A stretch of DNA of 64,000 bases from the NCBI GenBank assembly GCA_030549775.1, contig CM060174.1:71551466-71615465 (forward strand). The letters run 5' to 3'. The first letter of the stretch is position 1, and every line of letters begins with the position of its first letter. Under the pieces are notes generated by a model. It saw only the letters and a list, made by a program, of their open reading frames with translations. It did not search any database and was not told the DNA's origin. Shown here in pieces: positions 1 through 11,376 of this stretch. Position numbers and translations under genes: made by a program. This DNA is from Tamarix chinensis. Lineage: Eukaryota; Streptophyta; Magnoliopsida; Caryophyllales; Tamaricaceae.

Positions 1-99
1 ATAAAAAACATAATACTATTAATGATAATAATTTATTATCATTATTATTACATATTTTATAATAAAATTTTTCATATCATTTCATATATAATAATAAAA

Positions 100-139
<40 letters not shown>

Positions 140-180
140 CACAACATTTAATTTATTATTTATATTAAATTAATAACAAT
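1..180. repeat. AT-rich DNA with TAA microsatellite
   Basis: Almost pure A/T sequence. A run of TAA/AAT trinucleotides occupies about 101-138. No coding potential is seen. Confidence 0.8.
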
Positions 181-540
181 CGATGTTCATACAAATTATA
201 AATTAAATTAACTTGGTTCAAACTCGATACGACTCGTAATCTATAGATCCGAATTTACCCGATTTAAATTTGAACCAAATTAAAGTCTATAGAATCGAAT
301 AAAATTCAAACTCAAAGAAATATGATGTATTAGACCCGAATCCAAACCTATATTTTTTTTATCTGAACTGACCCGGCCCAATACAGATTCAAACAAATTT
401 ATGTTTATCCAAATTGCACCCAAATCTGAAAAACGCCCAAACCCAGACTCAAACCCGATCTAATTTTATAACAACCTAATTTTTATCCGATATAAATTAA
501 CCTATTCAAAACTCTATTTGACACTTCTAACGGTCATCCA
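181..540. repeat. Degenerate CCGAA/GACCC-type dispersed repeat
   Basis: The stretch repeats short variants of CCGAA, CCCGAT and GACCCGG spaced through AT-rich sequence (for example acccgaatcc, tgacccggccc, aacccgatct). Such quasi-periodic tracts are common in plant intergenic DNA and often belong to non-autonomous transposons, but no termini could be identified, so the family is unassigned. Confidence 0.45.
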
Positions 541-1660
541 AACGGACCCCAGAAGACGAATGATTTCCTCACGCTTGGAATGCGGTATGCAGTGTGGTCA
601 AATATGTAAATACCTAGATATGTGTAGCTTTAGCTTTTGATGATATGATCTAAATCTAATAGCCCATTACTAACAAGGATGCTGGACCTTTCTATTCATA
701 TTCGGCCTCTTTTTGTCCTGATGTGGCTTTGGTGGGTAGCATCATACGCCGGTAAAATGGGTTTTGTTGGATTCCGTTAGTTAAACGAGGCAATGGGGTT
801 GCTCATCTTGGTCTGGTGTTCCGTTATGTGGATTATTGGGTCATGTTATGCGTGTTGGGCAATATTTTCATACGATCGTTTAAATATGCTTTAGAATTCC
901 TGTGCTTCCTTGTTGTTTTACCCATGTTGATTTAGGTTTGGGTGAACTTAATTATGGGTTATATCATGTCGTCGATTGTATTAGGTTAGGAAGGATTTTG
1001 TTTCAGATGCATGCCCAAATGAGTTTAATAGGGTCCAAATTTAGGAAAGTTTTGGTTCACTTTCAAGCGACATATACAATGCCAGATCAATTCAATTTCC
1101 TTGGTCAAGTTGACTTTTTAATCATACAAAACTATGAGAAAAACGGTAAATACCGATAATCTTATCACCAAAGATACAAAATCGTTGATGATAAGACCTA
1201 CCACCGATGAATATTAAGTCTGAGCACAAATCTATTTTTATTTTTTTAAATAGCAAATACTACTTAAAACCGATGATATTATTATCAGTATTAAGTGGCG
1301 CTAAAAATTTCCTCCAACATTTATAATAAAAATTTCAAGGAGAATATGTATCAACGATTTGTTCATAATAACAACGATATCATCGTTGATAATAAGGAAT
1401 ATCTTTGGGTGTATTAAAATGGAGGAAAATTGGCGGCTAAACAATGGTGCGTAAAAGTAAAGTTCTTAATACAGACAATTTATTCTTGGTAATAAGGAAG
1501 TCTTTGAATTGGTCTTGGAATAAATAAAAACGCCGATTAACTTATGACTAATCGAGAACGGGTAAGCTAGAAAGTCTTTGAATGTACTTATGTGTAATAT
1601 GAGTTAGTATGCTAGGAATGTTTATCCTAATGTGTTTTCTGTCTCTCAACTAGCTTTCCA
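541..1660. other. Unassigned intergenic stretch, possible gypsy leader at the right
   Basis: No gene is recognised. An 85-codon open frame at 902-1159 resembles nothing I know and has no supporting context. Between 1150 and 1410 the motif CGATGAT or its complement recurs several times (about 1182, 1205, 1270, 1372, 1382), which could be sub-terminal repeats of a DNA transposon, but no termini are visible. The right part, just before the gag remnant, may be the untranslated leader of the gypsy element. Confidence 0.4.
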
Positions 1661-2686
1661 TGGCCCTAAATGCTCTCGTCACCCATTTGGAAGAGGCTTT
1701 TGAGGCCTTCATTGAGTTTGTCATACTTCCACTGCCACCACAGCCTCGGTTGCCCCCATCACCTTTGCATTACCTACAAGAGGGTATCAGAGATAACTGG
1801 CTTTAGAGGGTTACCAGGCATCACCCATTAATCTACACTAGAGATGAGGTTTTAATCATGCTAGAAGTATGGATTCGGGGTATGGATAGGAATTACAAGG
1901 CAGTCGTCTACACACCTGCTCGAAAGGCGAACATAGCATGCTTCTTTCTTTAGGGAGTTGCAGAAGCTTGATGGGTAGGTAGTTATGCGTAGGGTGGATT
2001 TTTGATGTCCTAGGAAGACTTGAAAATGAGATCTGCACCAAGTTCTATACATAGAGCTCCAAAAGGACAAGCTAAAGGAGTTTATGCAGCTAAATCAGGG
2101 AGGCATGATTTTACGACATTACTACGCTTGGTTCATAGAGCTACTAATATTTAAACCGGGCATGGCATCAAGTGAGACGACAATGGTCTACCAGTTTGAG
2201 TAAGGGATCCATTTTAGCATTCGTAAGAAGATGGGTGCAATAGCCTTCTAGGATTTGGCCACCTTGTATGACAAGTGTGTGTCGCCACTACGATGGTCTA
2301 GGAGCAAGCTCCCATACTTAGTAACAAGAAGCTAAAGATGCAAGGTTTTAGAGACGGGATCTAATTTTGGGAAGTTGGACCTTTAGGATTAAAACAAAGA
2401 ATTCTAATGAGTGGTGTTATTAGATATCAAGATCCACCAAGAAGGTTTTTTTCTTCTGTTGATGGTGTGGTAGAGATTATCTAGGATAAGACTATGCAGG
2501 CAGACTTGCTCATTGCTAACTTTGTGCCAATACTAACCATGACCTTATATGTGACAAAACCAGAGGGGTCAATTCTAGCCATAGGGTGGCTAGTTTCAAC
2601 AGAGAGAACCATTGGTACCACAACAACAAACCTACTAGTAGAAAACTTATCATCAGCTACAATAAAAGTTTCAATAGAAGGCACTA
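1661..2686 (+). pseudogene. Ty3/gypsy gag remnant (retrotransposon capsid)
   Basis: Gag would form the capsid of a gypsy virus-like particle. Translating from ATG 1661 gives a decayed capsid domain. Readable blocks include MLEVWIRGMDRNYKAV (about 1859-1906), IACFFL before a stop, then EFMQLNQGGMILRHYYAWF near 2078-2134 and QFE*GIHFSIRKKMGA near 2193-2240. These match the retrotrans_gag pattern of plant Tekay/Del-like elements. The frame is broken by stops at 1804, 1951 and 1969 and by small indels; several stops sit where Gln or Trp codons are expected (CAG to TAG, TGG to TGA). The zinc-knuckle region is not recognisable because the frame is cut at 2686 by a large LTR insertion. The same element continues at 7637. 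Family assignment is by pattern recognition, not alignment. Confidence 0.75.
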
Positions 2687-4145
2687 TTTAACACCCCCAA
2701 AAATTCAATTCAAAAAAATTTTGTTTAAGAGAAAAATGCAGAAGCTAAAATGGAAAATAAAAAATTTTACCGCTACACCTAACCTAAGATAAATGTCCAT
2801 CATATATCTAATGCTAAATGCAAGGTTAAAACAAGTTCAATAAAAATTCAAACAATATTTATGCCATGAGGATAAACTCCCACAAAGAGATATCCACTGG
2901 CAGATGGCAAATGAACAATTTTACTAAACAAAATCATAGCTAATCAAACCAGTGAACAACCTATGAAATGACCCTAGATTTTAAAATTTTAGCAAAATAA
3001 TGGAAAATTAAAATTTAATTACAACACCATTAAAAGTTTTAATATAGCATTTGAAAATTTCTAAAAGTAAATATAAATAAATAAAGACAAATCCCTGAGG
3101 GATAAAACTCTAGGCTGCCTACTCTCTCAAAGCCAAGCCTTCAACTCATCAATAACATTCGATCTCAAGCTTGCACAAGAGGTCTACTCCTCACCATCAA
3201 TTGGTCATCATAGGATCCATTCAACCAAGGTAGTATCAGTACGAGTTTAGTACTGAGTAAACTATGACTACCTAACTCATAGGAGGAAACATTATACACA
3301 TAAGATATGGAAATCTTTAGCTTACAATACTCATGCTCAATTACATTTGATACATACACCATTCTACTCAATCAATAACTCATGCTTAATTATACATGTG
3401 AAACATACAATGAAACATGTGTTCATGGATTCATGCTTATAAATATATGATGAGACATAACAGCACATAGGGTACAAGCGTACAAAGAATCATGATCACA
3501 TACTAAGTAACACAACTACTCTAGAAGATAGCATTCTTACACATAAGGCCCACATGTGATTTATATAATAGATCGTGTGATAATTGGGTACGAGCATATG
3601 TCATATGGTAGCATTATTGTAAGGAAGACAACCAAGAGATATGCATAGGATAATTAAATATAAAGTCCATAAATAAATGAGAATAATTGATTTTATATTT
3701 CATTATCATGATCACAACCATTTGATTATATTACTTGACTCAAAGATATCGTAACAACTAATCTAGTACTCAAATGGTACTAGCTCTAATTGGCCCACCT
3801 AGAAACATAACTAGATTAACAATGAATAGGACACCTAATCACTTAAGTATACATACCTTTTATAGGGTCAAAATATATCAAGAAAACTATAGAGTAGAAG
3901 AGGGCCTCTCCGGATCTCGGAAGTCACCTAGGATCATAGAAGATAAAAGCACCGACATGGTACCAAGTGAATACCAAACTTAACTCGGAGAGCAATCTCG
4001 AGTGATACAAATCTCAACTCAAGATCTTTTTCTTTAAGTGATTAGCATTTTATTTAAAGATTTAACTAATCATAAATTAGGACCACATAAAAAAACTTAA
4101 ATCACTTCCATGAACACAATGAATTTACATTATTATATCCATTCC

Positions 4146-4336
4146 AAGTGGCATTAAAGTCAATTAATTTCAAGTGGCATTAAAGCTTATCCGGTCCAAT
4201 TGACGTTAAAGCCGAACCAGCCCAAGTGGCATTAAAACTGATTGATTCTAGGTGACATTAAAGTTGATCCAAATCAAGTGGTACGAAAGCCGATTAATTT
4301 CAGGTGGCATTAGAGACGAATAATTCCATGGCATAA
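4146..4336. repeat. Degenerate ~30-bp tandem repeat inside LTR B
   Basis: About seven degenerate units are built on CAAGTGGCATTAAAG followed by CYGATTAATTT-like sequence (starts near 4146, 4170, 4198, 4226, 4250, 4275, 4303). It lies within the non-coding LTR and is not coding. Confidence 0.8.
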
Positions 4337-5492
4337 AAATACAGCATAAGATATCATATATATTCAATCCATACTCAACCACAGATACGGTTTTCTAAAC
4401 CAATTACAATTCAGACATATTAGAACATACTCTAAAATCACCAAATATTTTATAATTAGTTGAACATGTTAATCACATAATCATTCTCAACCCTTCAAAT
4501 ACTCAAACACATACAATATTCAAGAGGCATACTATCATGTGTTCGCATTGAATTTATAAACTCATACATATATAGACCTGCTACACAAAAAATAATATAT
4601 GCTTGAAATACTTAAATAATCATAAAGCATACTCATCACCTTCCACTCCAATAAGATATGCATTCCATGATTCCACTATAAGTAAAGGTAAGTAATGACT
4701 TACCTAAATCCGAAGCTAGCTAAGCAAATTAAAAAAGAGAGAGAGATATTGAGAGCTTGTAAATCAATGACAATGTTTTCCTAGATCACCGCTAGAAATT
4801 ATAAGACTAAATTAGAAACTACCTTACTGATCAAGAATTCAAATATTACAACTTACTCCACAAAGAGAGACGCTGATAGTTTTTCTTGGAAAACAAACCC
4901 AAAACTTAAGACTCATGAGCGTAGCTTTATTAAGATCTAAATGTAACTATTAACCAAATTTGGTTCAACACATATCACTTAGGGCACTTCAAATTTATTT
5001 GGAAAACCAGGGAAATAACAATAAAGGCTAAGTTAATTTTATCAAAAATGACTTACTAATTATGTTTTATGACCAAAAAAACAAACCAACTATTTTTGGG
5101 GAACCAATCTAATCCGATAATATAAAAATACAATTTGAATGATTTTAAATCAAAATTAGTAATCTACTAGGTGCAATAAGCAAATTATTTTTATAAAACC
5201 ATCTCCGATAAAAATTATTTTTAAGCCCAAACTGCAACCCAAATAATTAACTTTGATTTCCCCAAATCGATATCTTATGACTACAATTAAACTAATTTTA
5301 AATAAATGTACATAATCAAATTCAATAAAAACATATTATGAGTAGCCAATTTATGATAATCATTTTTTGAACTTAAGGTTTTTAAGCACAAGACACAAAC
5401 TCGAATGATTCAAATTAATTAATTTAAGTTGAAGGTGTTAGAATGTAATTAGGGTCATTTCAACTATTTCTATAAATTCACTTTCAAAAAAA

Positions 5493-5500
<8 letters not shown>

Positions 5501-5563
<63 letters not shown>
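5501..5563. repeat. (TA)n microsatellite, ~63 bp
   Basis: Uninterrupted TA dinucleotides lie within LTR B. This can form cruciforms and is probably length-variable. Confidence 0.97.
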
Positions 5564-5566
<3 letters not shown>

Positions 5567-6763
5567 TAATTTCATAATTTAATATGAAATCTTGGGTTTT
5601 AGGCCAAAAAATATAATTATATTAAATTTTATTAATTTATTTAAATTGAATGTTTATAAATGAAATTAAACATATTTTATAATATATTATATAATCAATT
5701 TATCAAATCTAATAAAAGAAATACATAATTTTGCACAATTAGTGTTTTTGAGTCTGAAATACAAATCTAGTTAATTTTTTCTAAAAATATTTAAATTGAA
5801 TGCTCGGAATTGCAATTAGATGTGTTATAATGTAAATTATATAATCAATTAAATAAAATAACTCAAATATACAATTCAATTTAGATCCGTAAGAATTTTG
5901 AAGTAAAAATTCAATTACGATCGATTTCAATCAATTTTCCTGAATTGACACTTCCAACATAAATTAAATACATTTTCAAGCATATTGTAAAATCAACTGA
6001 ATGAAACAACTCGGTTATGCAATCCAATTTTGTCACAAATTAAGTATGACCTAGAAATTCAATTCTAATTAAGTCCAAATAAAATTTTCAAATTGACAAT
6101 TCTGATATAAAATTAGATACATTATACAACATATGGTATAACTAATTTATTAAAAATAGCTTAATCAGACGAATATGAAAAATTCAGACATAATCAGGTC
6201 AAAATTCTAATTTTCGCACATATAAATAATTAACCACTCTAAATAAATCATGCAACATATATATACATAACTAAATAATTAATTTAGCTTATCATAAGTT
6301 AATTCGTATCAAATTACTCAAAACAAAGGTTAGAGTTTCCAAAAGTTTATACTAAACAATTAGCTGCAAATCGGGGGGAGTGAAGACTAGAGAAGCTCTA
6401 TTAGAGGTCGATCATTGCTTGTCAGCAATTAGCTTGGCTCGTAGTGTCATGACGGTGGCGGCACAACCTGTGGCTACCTAATGCTATTGTTGTCCCTTGC
6501 CTGTTGCTACACTACTACCCACCTGGTTGTTCCTGCTTGCTGGCGGAGGATGGCAATGATGAGAATAGGGAGAATGGGTGAGAATAGTGGTCGGTCTTGG
6601 CTAGTGCGGTGGTCGATGAAGGACCAAGGAGAAGGCAGGTCAGGGGTTGGGGTTTCATGCAGCAAAAGGAACGAAAAAGAAGAGAGAGAGAAAAAAGGAA
6701 GAGAAGAAGAGAGAAAAGGAAAAATACGGGGGACTGATCAGGAGTTCAGTGTTTTTTTTTACA

Positions 6764-6803
6764 AATACACACACACACACACATACACACACACATATAT
6801 ATG
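6764..6803. repeat. (CA)n/(TA)n compound microsatellite
   Basis: CA repeats interrupted by CATA, ending in a short TA run, within LTR B. Confidence 0.9.
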
Positions 6804-7636
6804 TGGTGGTATAAAATACTTGAAATTTTTTTATAGATAAATTTTCTCTGAATTCATTTAATGAAAATCCTTTTGTAAAGATCTAAAAGTATAAAAGTAA
6901 TATAAAAATTATATAAAGAATTACAAAAAAGCTTTTGGAAGAAAATATTAATGGACGTAAAGATCTATATTATTTACAAAAATACATATAAAGACCTCAG
7001 AAAAGTATTTAAAGCTGTATAAAAAAATATTTAAATCAAATTTTAAGAGACAAGGATTAATTTAAATAATTTCTGAAAATGGTCCTTCATAAAACCAAAA
7101 AGGATAAAATAGGCAAAAATTAATTTCGAAAAGAAAGTTATAAATATGTTACGAAAATATTTTTAATTTAAAACTCTCCGAAGATCTTGACGACATAAAA
7201 GAAATGGATAAATTCAAAGTCAAAAATATTTTCTATGGATAAAATTATTAAAATAATTTTACTATTTTAATGGGATTTTTTAAAATTTAAATAATTTATT
7301 TCATTAATAAAATATAACTCCAAAATAAATTCATAATCTCACGAAAAATTTATAATAAAAAATGAATAAAAAAATCAAAATATGAGAAAGAGAATATATT
7401 TATATTTTTAAATGGAAATCAAAATCATATGAACATAATAAAATCATGATCGTGGCCGAATTTACCTAGAATGATCTACAACGAAAATACTTAATTAATT
7501 GAAAATATGAAGTTGATATTGTTGATAAATCCATACAATAAATTAAAATTTAAATAATTAAATATTTTCATCAAATTTTGCTAATAAATTAATTGAGCTT
7601 GATAAAATTGAATTTCTAAAAATACGGGGTATTACA

Positions 7637-10190
7637 CACTTACCCCAACCTATTCATAGACTATGGAGGGTAAGGGAGATCATAGGGATCTCCCCGAATA
7701 CCTCAAAGAGGAGAATATACTTAGGGTATTGAAAGGTATCGTGGAGGATAACAAGTAGGATAGATAGGTAGGCACCTTAATGTCATAAGCTAGACAATAG
7801 TTGATTGATAGTGTGACATGGTCACTGACATATTCGACATCCTTTCATTAGCAGTGTATATGTTGTTTTATTCAGGTGCTTCTTTTTCATTTTTATCTCC
7901 TACTTTCATTCCTAGAGCTCCTTTATCCCTATATATTAGTGTAGCCATATCTATAATGCTGCGTTCTAGGGATAGATTGGATTGTACTAGGATCTACTTG
8001 CACATGGATTTAGAGATAGGCAAGATAGAATTTCTAGTAGGCTTGGTTGATATGGACCTATGGGAATTTAATTTCACCTTGGGCATGGACATGTTAGGGA
8101 GATACCAAGCGGTGATAGATTACGCACAAGAGCGAGTAATGATGCAAGGGTCTTAGGGTGTTAGGGTCTCCTATAGGCGATGAAAGTTTAGGCCTATGAT
8201 AAAGGTTGTATATGCTCATATGTTATATTTATTTGTATAGAGAGGTTACCTCATGTACCTATGTGGTTTTCAATAGTCAAAAAAGGACATGGAGGCATTA
8301 GAAGACATTCCCATTGCCTAAGATATCCCAAACATAATCCCAAAGAAGATATATGGTATGTTGCTAGTGAGATCGACTTCACCATCTAGGAAGTACTAGA
8401 GGTGAAGCCAATGTTGAAGGCACCTTACTAGATGACATCAATAGAGTTTTTAGATTTAAAGACTCGATAAGATGAGTTGATGGCTCACAGGTACATCTAC
8501 CCAAGTGTGTCTCGATGGGGAGCACCAGTTCTATTTGGGTAGAAGAAGGATGGGAGCCTTTGTTTGTGTATCGATTATTGGGGTCTAAACTAGTTGAAGG
8601 TGAAGAAATGGTACCCACTTATGAGGATCAATGATTAATTTGATTAGCTTCAGGGTGTTTTAATCTTCTCAAATATTTATTTGAGATTAGGTTAACACTA
8701 GTTACATATCTTAGATGTGAACATCATGAAGATGACTTTTAGGACATAGTATGGACACTATGAATTCATGGTGATGTCTTTTAGGCTCACCAATGTGACT
8801 ATCATATTTATGAATTTGATGATGATTATTATTTTACCATTCCTCATTGACGATATTCTAGTGAACTCTTGGAGTACCTTTACACCATTTTGTCACTCCT
8901 TAGAGAGAACAAGTTATATGCCAAACTCTCTATGTGTGAGTTTTGGCTTTATGAGGTTTCCTTTCTTGTATATTTGGTGTTAGTAAGAGGATTCATCTTA
9001 TATCTAGTAAAGATTGTTGCAATTACAAAGTAGAAGGAACCCACTAGCTTTCCCAAAGTTTGTAGTTTTTTAGGTTTATCCAAGTACTACAAGAGTTTTC
9101 GTTAGGGATTCTCAAAGTTAAATTATCTCTTGAAAAACCTTTTATAGAATATTGCCAAGTTTTAGTAGGATGATACCTATGATGGTGTATTTCAGAAGTA
9201 GAAGAGCAATCTGACTACAACACTAGTTTTTGACTCTAGTAGTGGGATCAGATGGATTTGAAGTCTATAGTGATTTGTCAAAGCATGTATTAGATTGTGT
9301 GTTGATGTAGCATGGTAAGGTATTCACTTATGTCTCCCATTAGTTGAAGAAGTGTGAACAAAACTAGCCGATGCATGATTTGGGGTTAGATGTAGTTGTA
9401 CTTGTATTGTGGCATTATCTATATAGGACCTAGTGCAGATTCTTCACCGACCATAAGATCATCAAATTTATATTCACTTAGAAAGAGTTGAATATAAGGT
9501 AGATTATATTGCTCAAATTGGTGAAGGACTATAACATTACGTTAACCTACCATTAGAATAAGGCCAACATTGTTACAAATACCTTAAGTAGGAAGATATC
9601 ACACTCATTAAGTTATTTTGTGGTGGTTAATCGGTTACTAGAGGAGCGTGGAGAGATGATGATAGCGCTAATCCGGAAGGGTGATTTAGAGGTTTGGATG
9701 ATTTATTTGATGATTAATTTAATGGTATTCAATGAGATTCAGTCTTGGAAGCATGGAGATGTTAAGCTCAAAAGGATTTTCTAGAAGAAACACAATATTC
9801 AAGTCAAGAGTTTTCAAATTCACGATGATGGTAGTATTTGCTACAAGGGTTGGTGGTGCACACCTCAAAGTTGTATGGATTTTAAGCACTAGATTTTAGA
9901 GGAAGGTCATTGGGCACCCAATTCTACTCACCTAGGAGGGTATACGTTATACAAAGACCTTAAGCGGATCTATTAATGTCCTCTCATGAAACAAGTAGTG
10001 GAGTTCATGTTGAGTTATATAACACCATATATATATAGGGTTGATACAACCTTTATATGTTTTGAGATGGAAGTAGGACTCCATCTTGATGGAGTTTTAG
10101 AGTGGAATATTTAGGACTTATAATGGGTGCTACACAATTGAGTTATCGTTAACCGGTTAACTAAGTCCAAATTTTTTGCGCTGATGAAGT
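7637..10190 (+). pseudogene. Ty3/gypsy pol remnant: protease, RT, RNase H, partial integrase
   Basis: This continues the element whose gag lies at 1661. The protease block is an open stretch at 7818-8153. Its active-site triplet is FYSGAS at 7866-7883 where D-S/T-G is expected, so the catalytic Asp is Tyr; FTLGMDMLGRYQAVIDY follows, typical of the protease C-terminal part. RT blocks are VSRWGAPVLF near 8508, KKDGS near 8545, YGHYEFMVMSFRLTN at 8756-8800 and IDDILVNS at 8846-8869, where the catalytic DD is kept. An RNase H/tether block ends near SRKISHSLSYFVVVNRLLEE (about 9590-9650), and the H2C2 integrase zinc region is represented by HLGGYTLYKDLKRIY near 9930-9975. The integrase core stops at VIVNRLTKS (about 10143-10170), where an LTR-like end starts at 10191. 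Numerous stops and frameshifts make it a pseudogene. The Tekay/Del-like assignment is tentative. Confidence 0.8.
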
Positions 10191-11376
10191 TGAAGCATCC
10201 CAAAATTTTATAAAACTTTGATCTCAATTTATCAATAGTTTAATATAATCTAAATTATATTTTTCAAAAAAAATTAATTTATTTTATCTTAGCTTGAACC
10301 CTAGAAAATTTATAGACAAAATGTTAGAGTAATTTTCCAAAGACATAAACCTAAATCTAAATCCGAATTCTAAACCCAAAAATTTTCCTTTTTATTTTGT
10401 CCTATTTATTTTCTCTCCTTTTTTGTTCGCATCTCTTTTTCCCTCTCCTTCCTCGGGCTACGCCTAGCCTAACCCAACATTTCTATATCTTTTATCTTTG
10501 TTCTTTCCTTTTCTTCCCCTAGCTATGCCCAACCCAACCTTTCCTATCTCTTTTTTCCCTTTCTTTTTATCTTTTCTTTCTCTTTCTACCTTTATCTCTG
10601 TCTTCCTCTCCCTTTCGCCTTTCCTCTTCTAGACCAAATAAATCCATAATCATCCCTAATCGTCAACCTCCCCTTCCATTATCATCCATGCAGCACTAGA
10701 ATTCACCATGCACCCTACAACCATCAACCCTAAACAACCCTTGCAATACTGACCCTGCCACTTTCTTCCTTCTCCTTACTCAACTTCCAACCACCACACT
10801 TCCATCCTTATCCATCACTACAATTATTGTGATAATGATATTATATGATATATGGTGTTATTAAATCATAAGTTTGTGTATCTTGATGGTTGAAATGACT
10901 TTGGACATGATATATATATATATATAATCGTGTCTATGTACTTTTATGATGATAGTATGTATGAGTGGTTGAAAGATCATTCATATTGAGAATTGTGAGA
11001 TTTTGGTGAAAATTTGGTCTTCTGGTTGTCTCAGAGGCATTTTGGTTAATATAGTTTAAAAATAAAATAATGGGTATTTTAATGTGTTAAATGGTTCAAA
11101 ATAGATTAAGTATATTATATGGAATGTTTGGAGTGCATGTGAATGGTTTAAGTCTATTAAATGAGGAAATTGGCTTTTAGTGTGAATGATAAATCCTAGG
11201 CGAAAAATCATTATCATATATACAAAATGTTGGAATTTGACCATAAAATATGGGTATGATGTTTATGTTGCCATTTTAGGCATACATATACATTTTGGGA
11301 GTCATATTAGTTTTAGTGAAAAAGTTATGACTGAATTGTGAAATTAATGTTTAATAGGGAAGGTGAAAAGTAACCC
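10191..11376 (+). mobile_element. LTR-like fragment 'G' cutting the gypsy integrase
   Basis: TGAAGCATCCCAAAATTTT at 10191 resembles the TGTAACACCCCAAAATT start shared by the large LTRs here, and the upstream integrase frame ends exactly there. A pyrimidine-rich tract at 10380-10640 lies 200-450 bp inside, the same arrangement as in the LTRs at 47812 and 51199. No matching end or target duplication was found, so this is a fragment. The stretch from about 10810 to 11376, including a TA run near 10908-10925, is AT-rich with no recognisable content. The boundary with the following Athila-type element is not resolved. Confidence 0.45.

Larger units (their letters stand above)
2687..7636 (-). mobile_element. 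Solo LTR 'B' (about 4.95 kb) inserted in gypsy gag-pol
   Basis: The left end reads TTTAACACCCCC, a decayed TGTAACACCCC, and the right end reads CGGGGTATTACA. The flanks are CACTA (2682-2686) and CACTT (7637-7641), a 5-bp target duplication with one mismatch, and the host gypsy frame resumes on the far side. No coding domain is present. Orientation is inferred from a related element at 25335-30173 whose PBS lies beside the TGTAACACC-type end, so the LTR reads on the minus strand. The block ccgctacacct (about 2770), near the LTR 3' end, is shared with the other large LTRs here. Internal parts are a 30-bp tandem repeat, an AT microsatellite, and a purine-rich tract at 6660-6730 that produces spurious open frames. 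Confidence 0.75.

Noticed and set aside
902..1159. 85-codon plus-strand open frame
   Set aside because: No recognisable domain, no promoter or splice context, and such lengths occur by chance in this window.
6481..6840. 119-codon open frame in LTR B
   Set aside because: Composition follows the purine-rich tract and the CA microsatellite (THTHT run); it lies inside a non-coding LTR.
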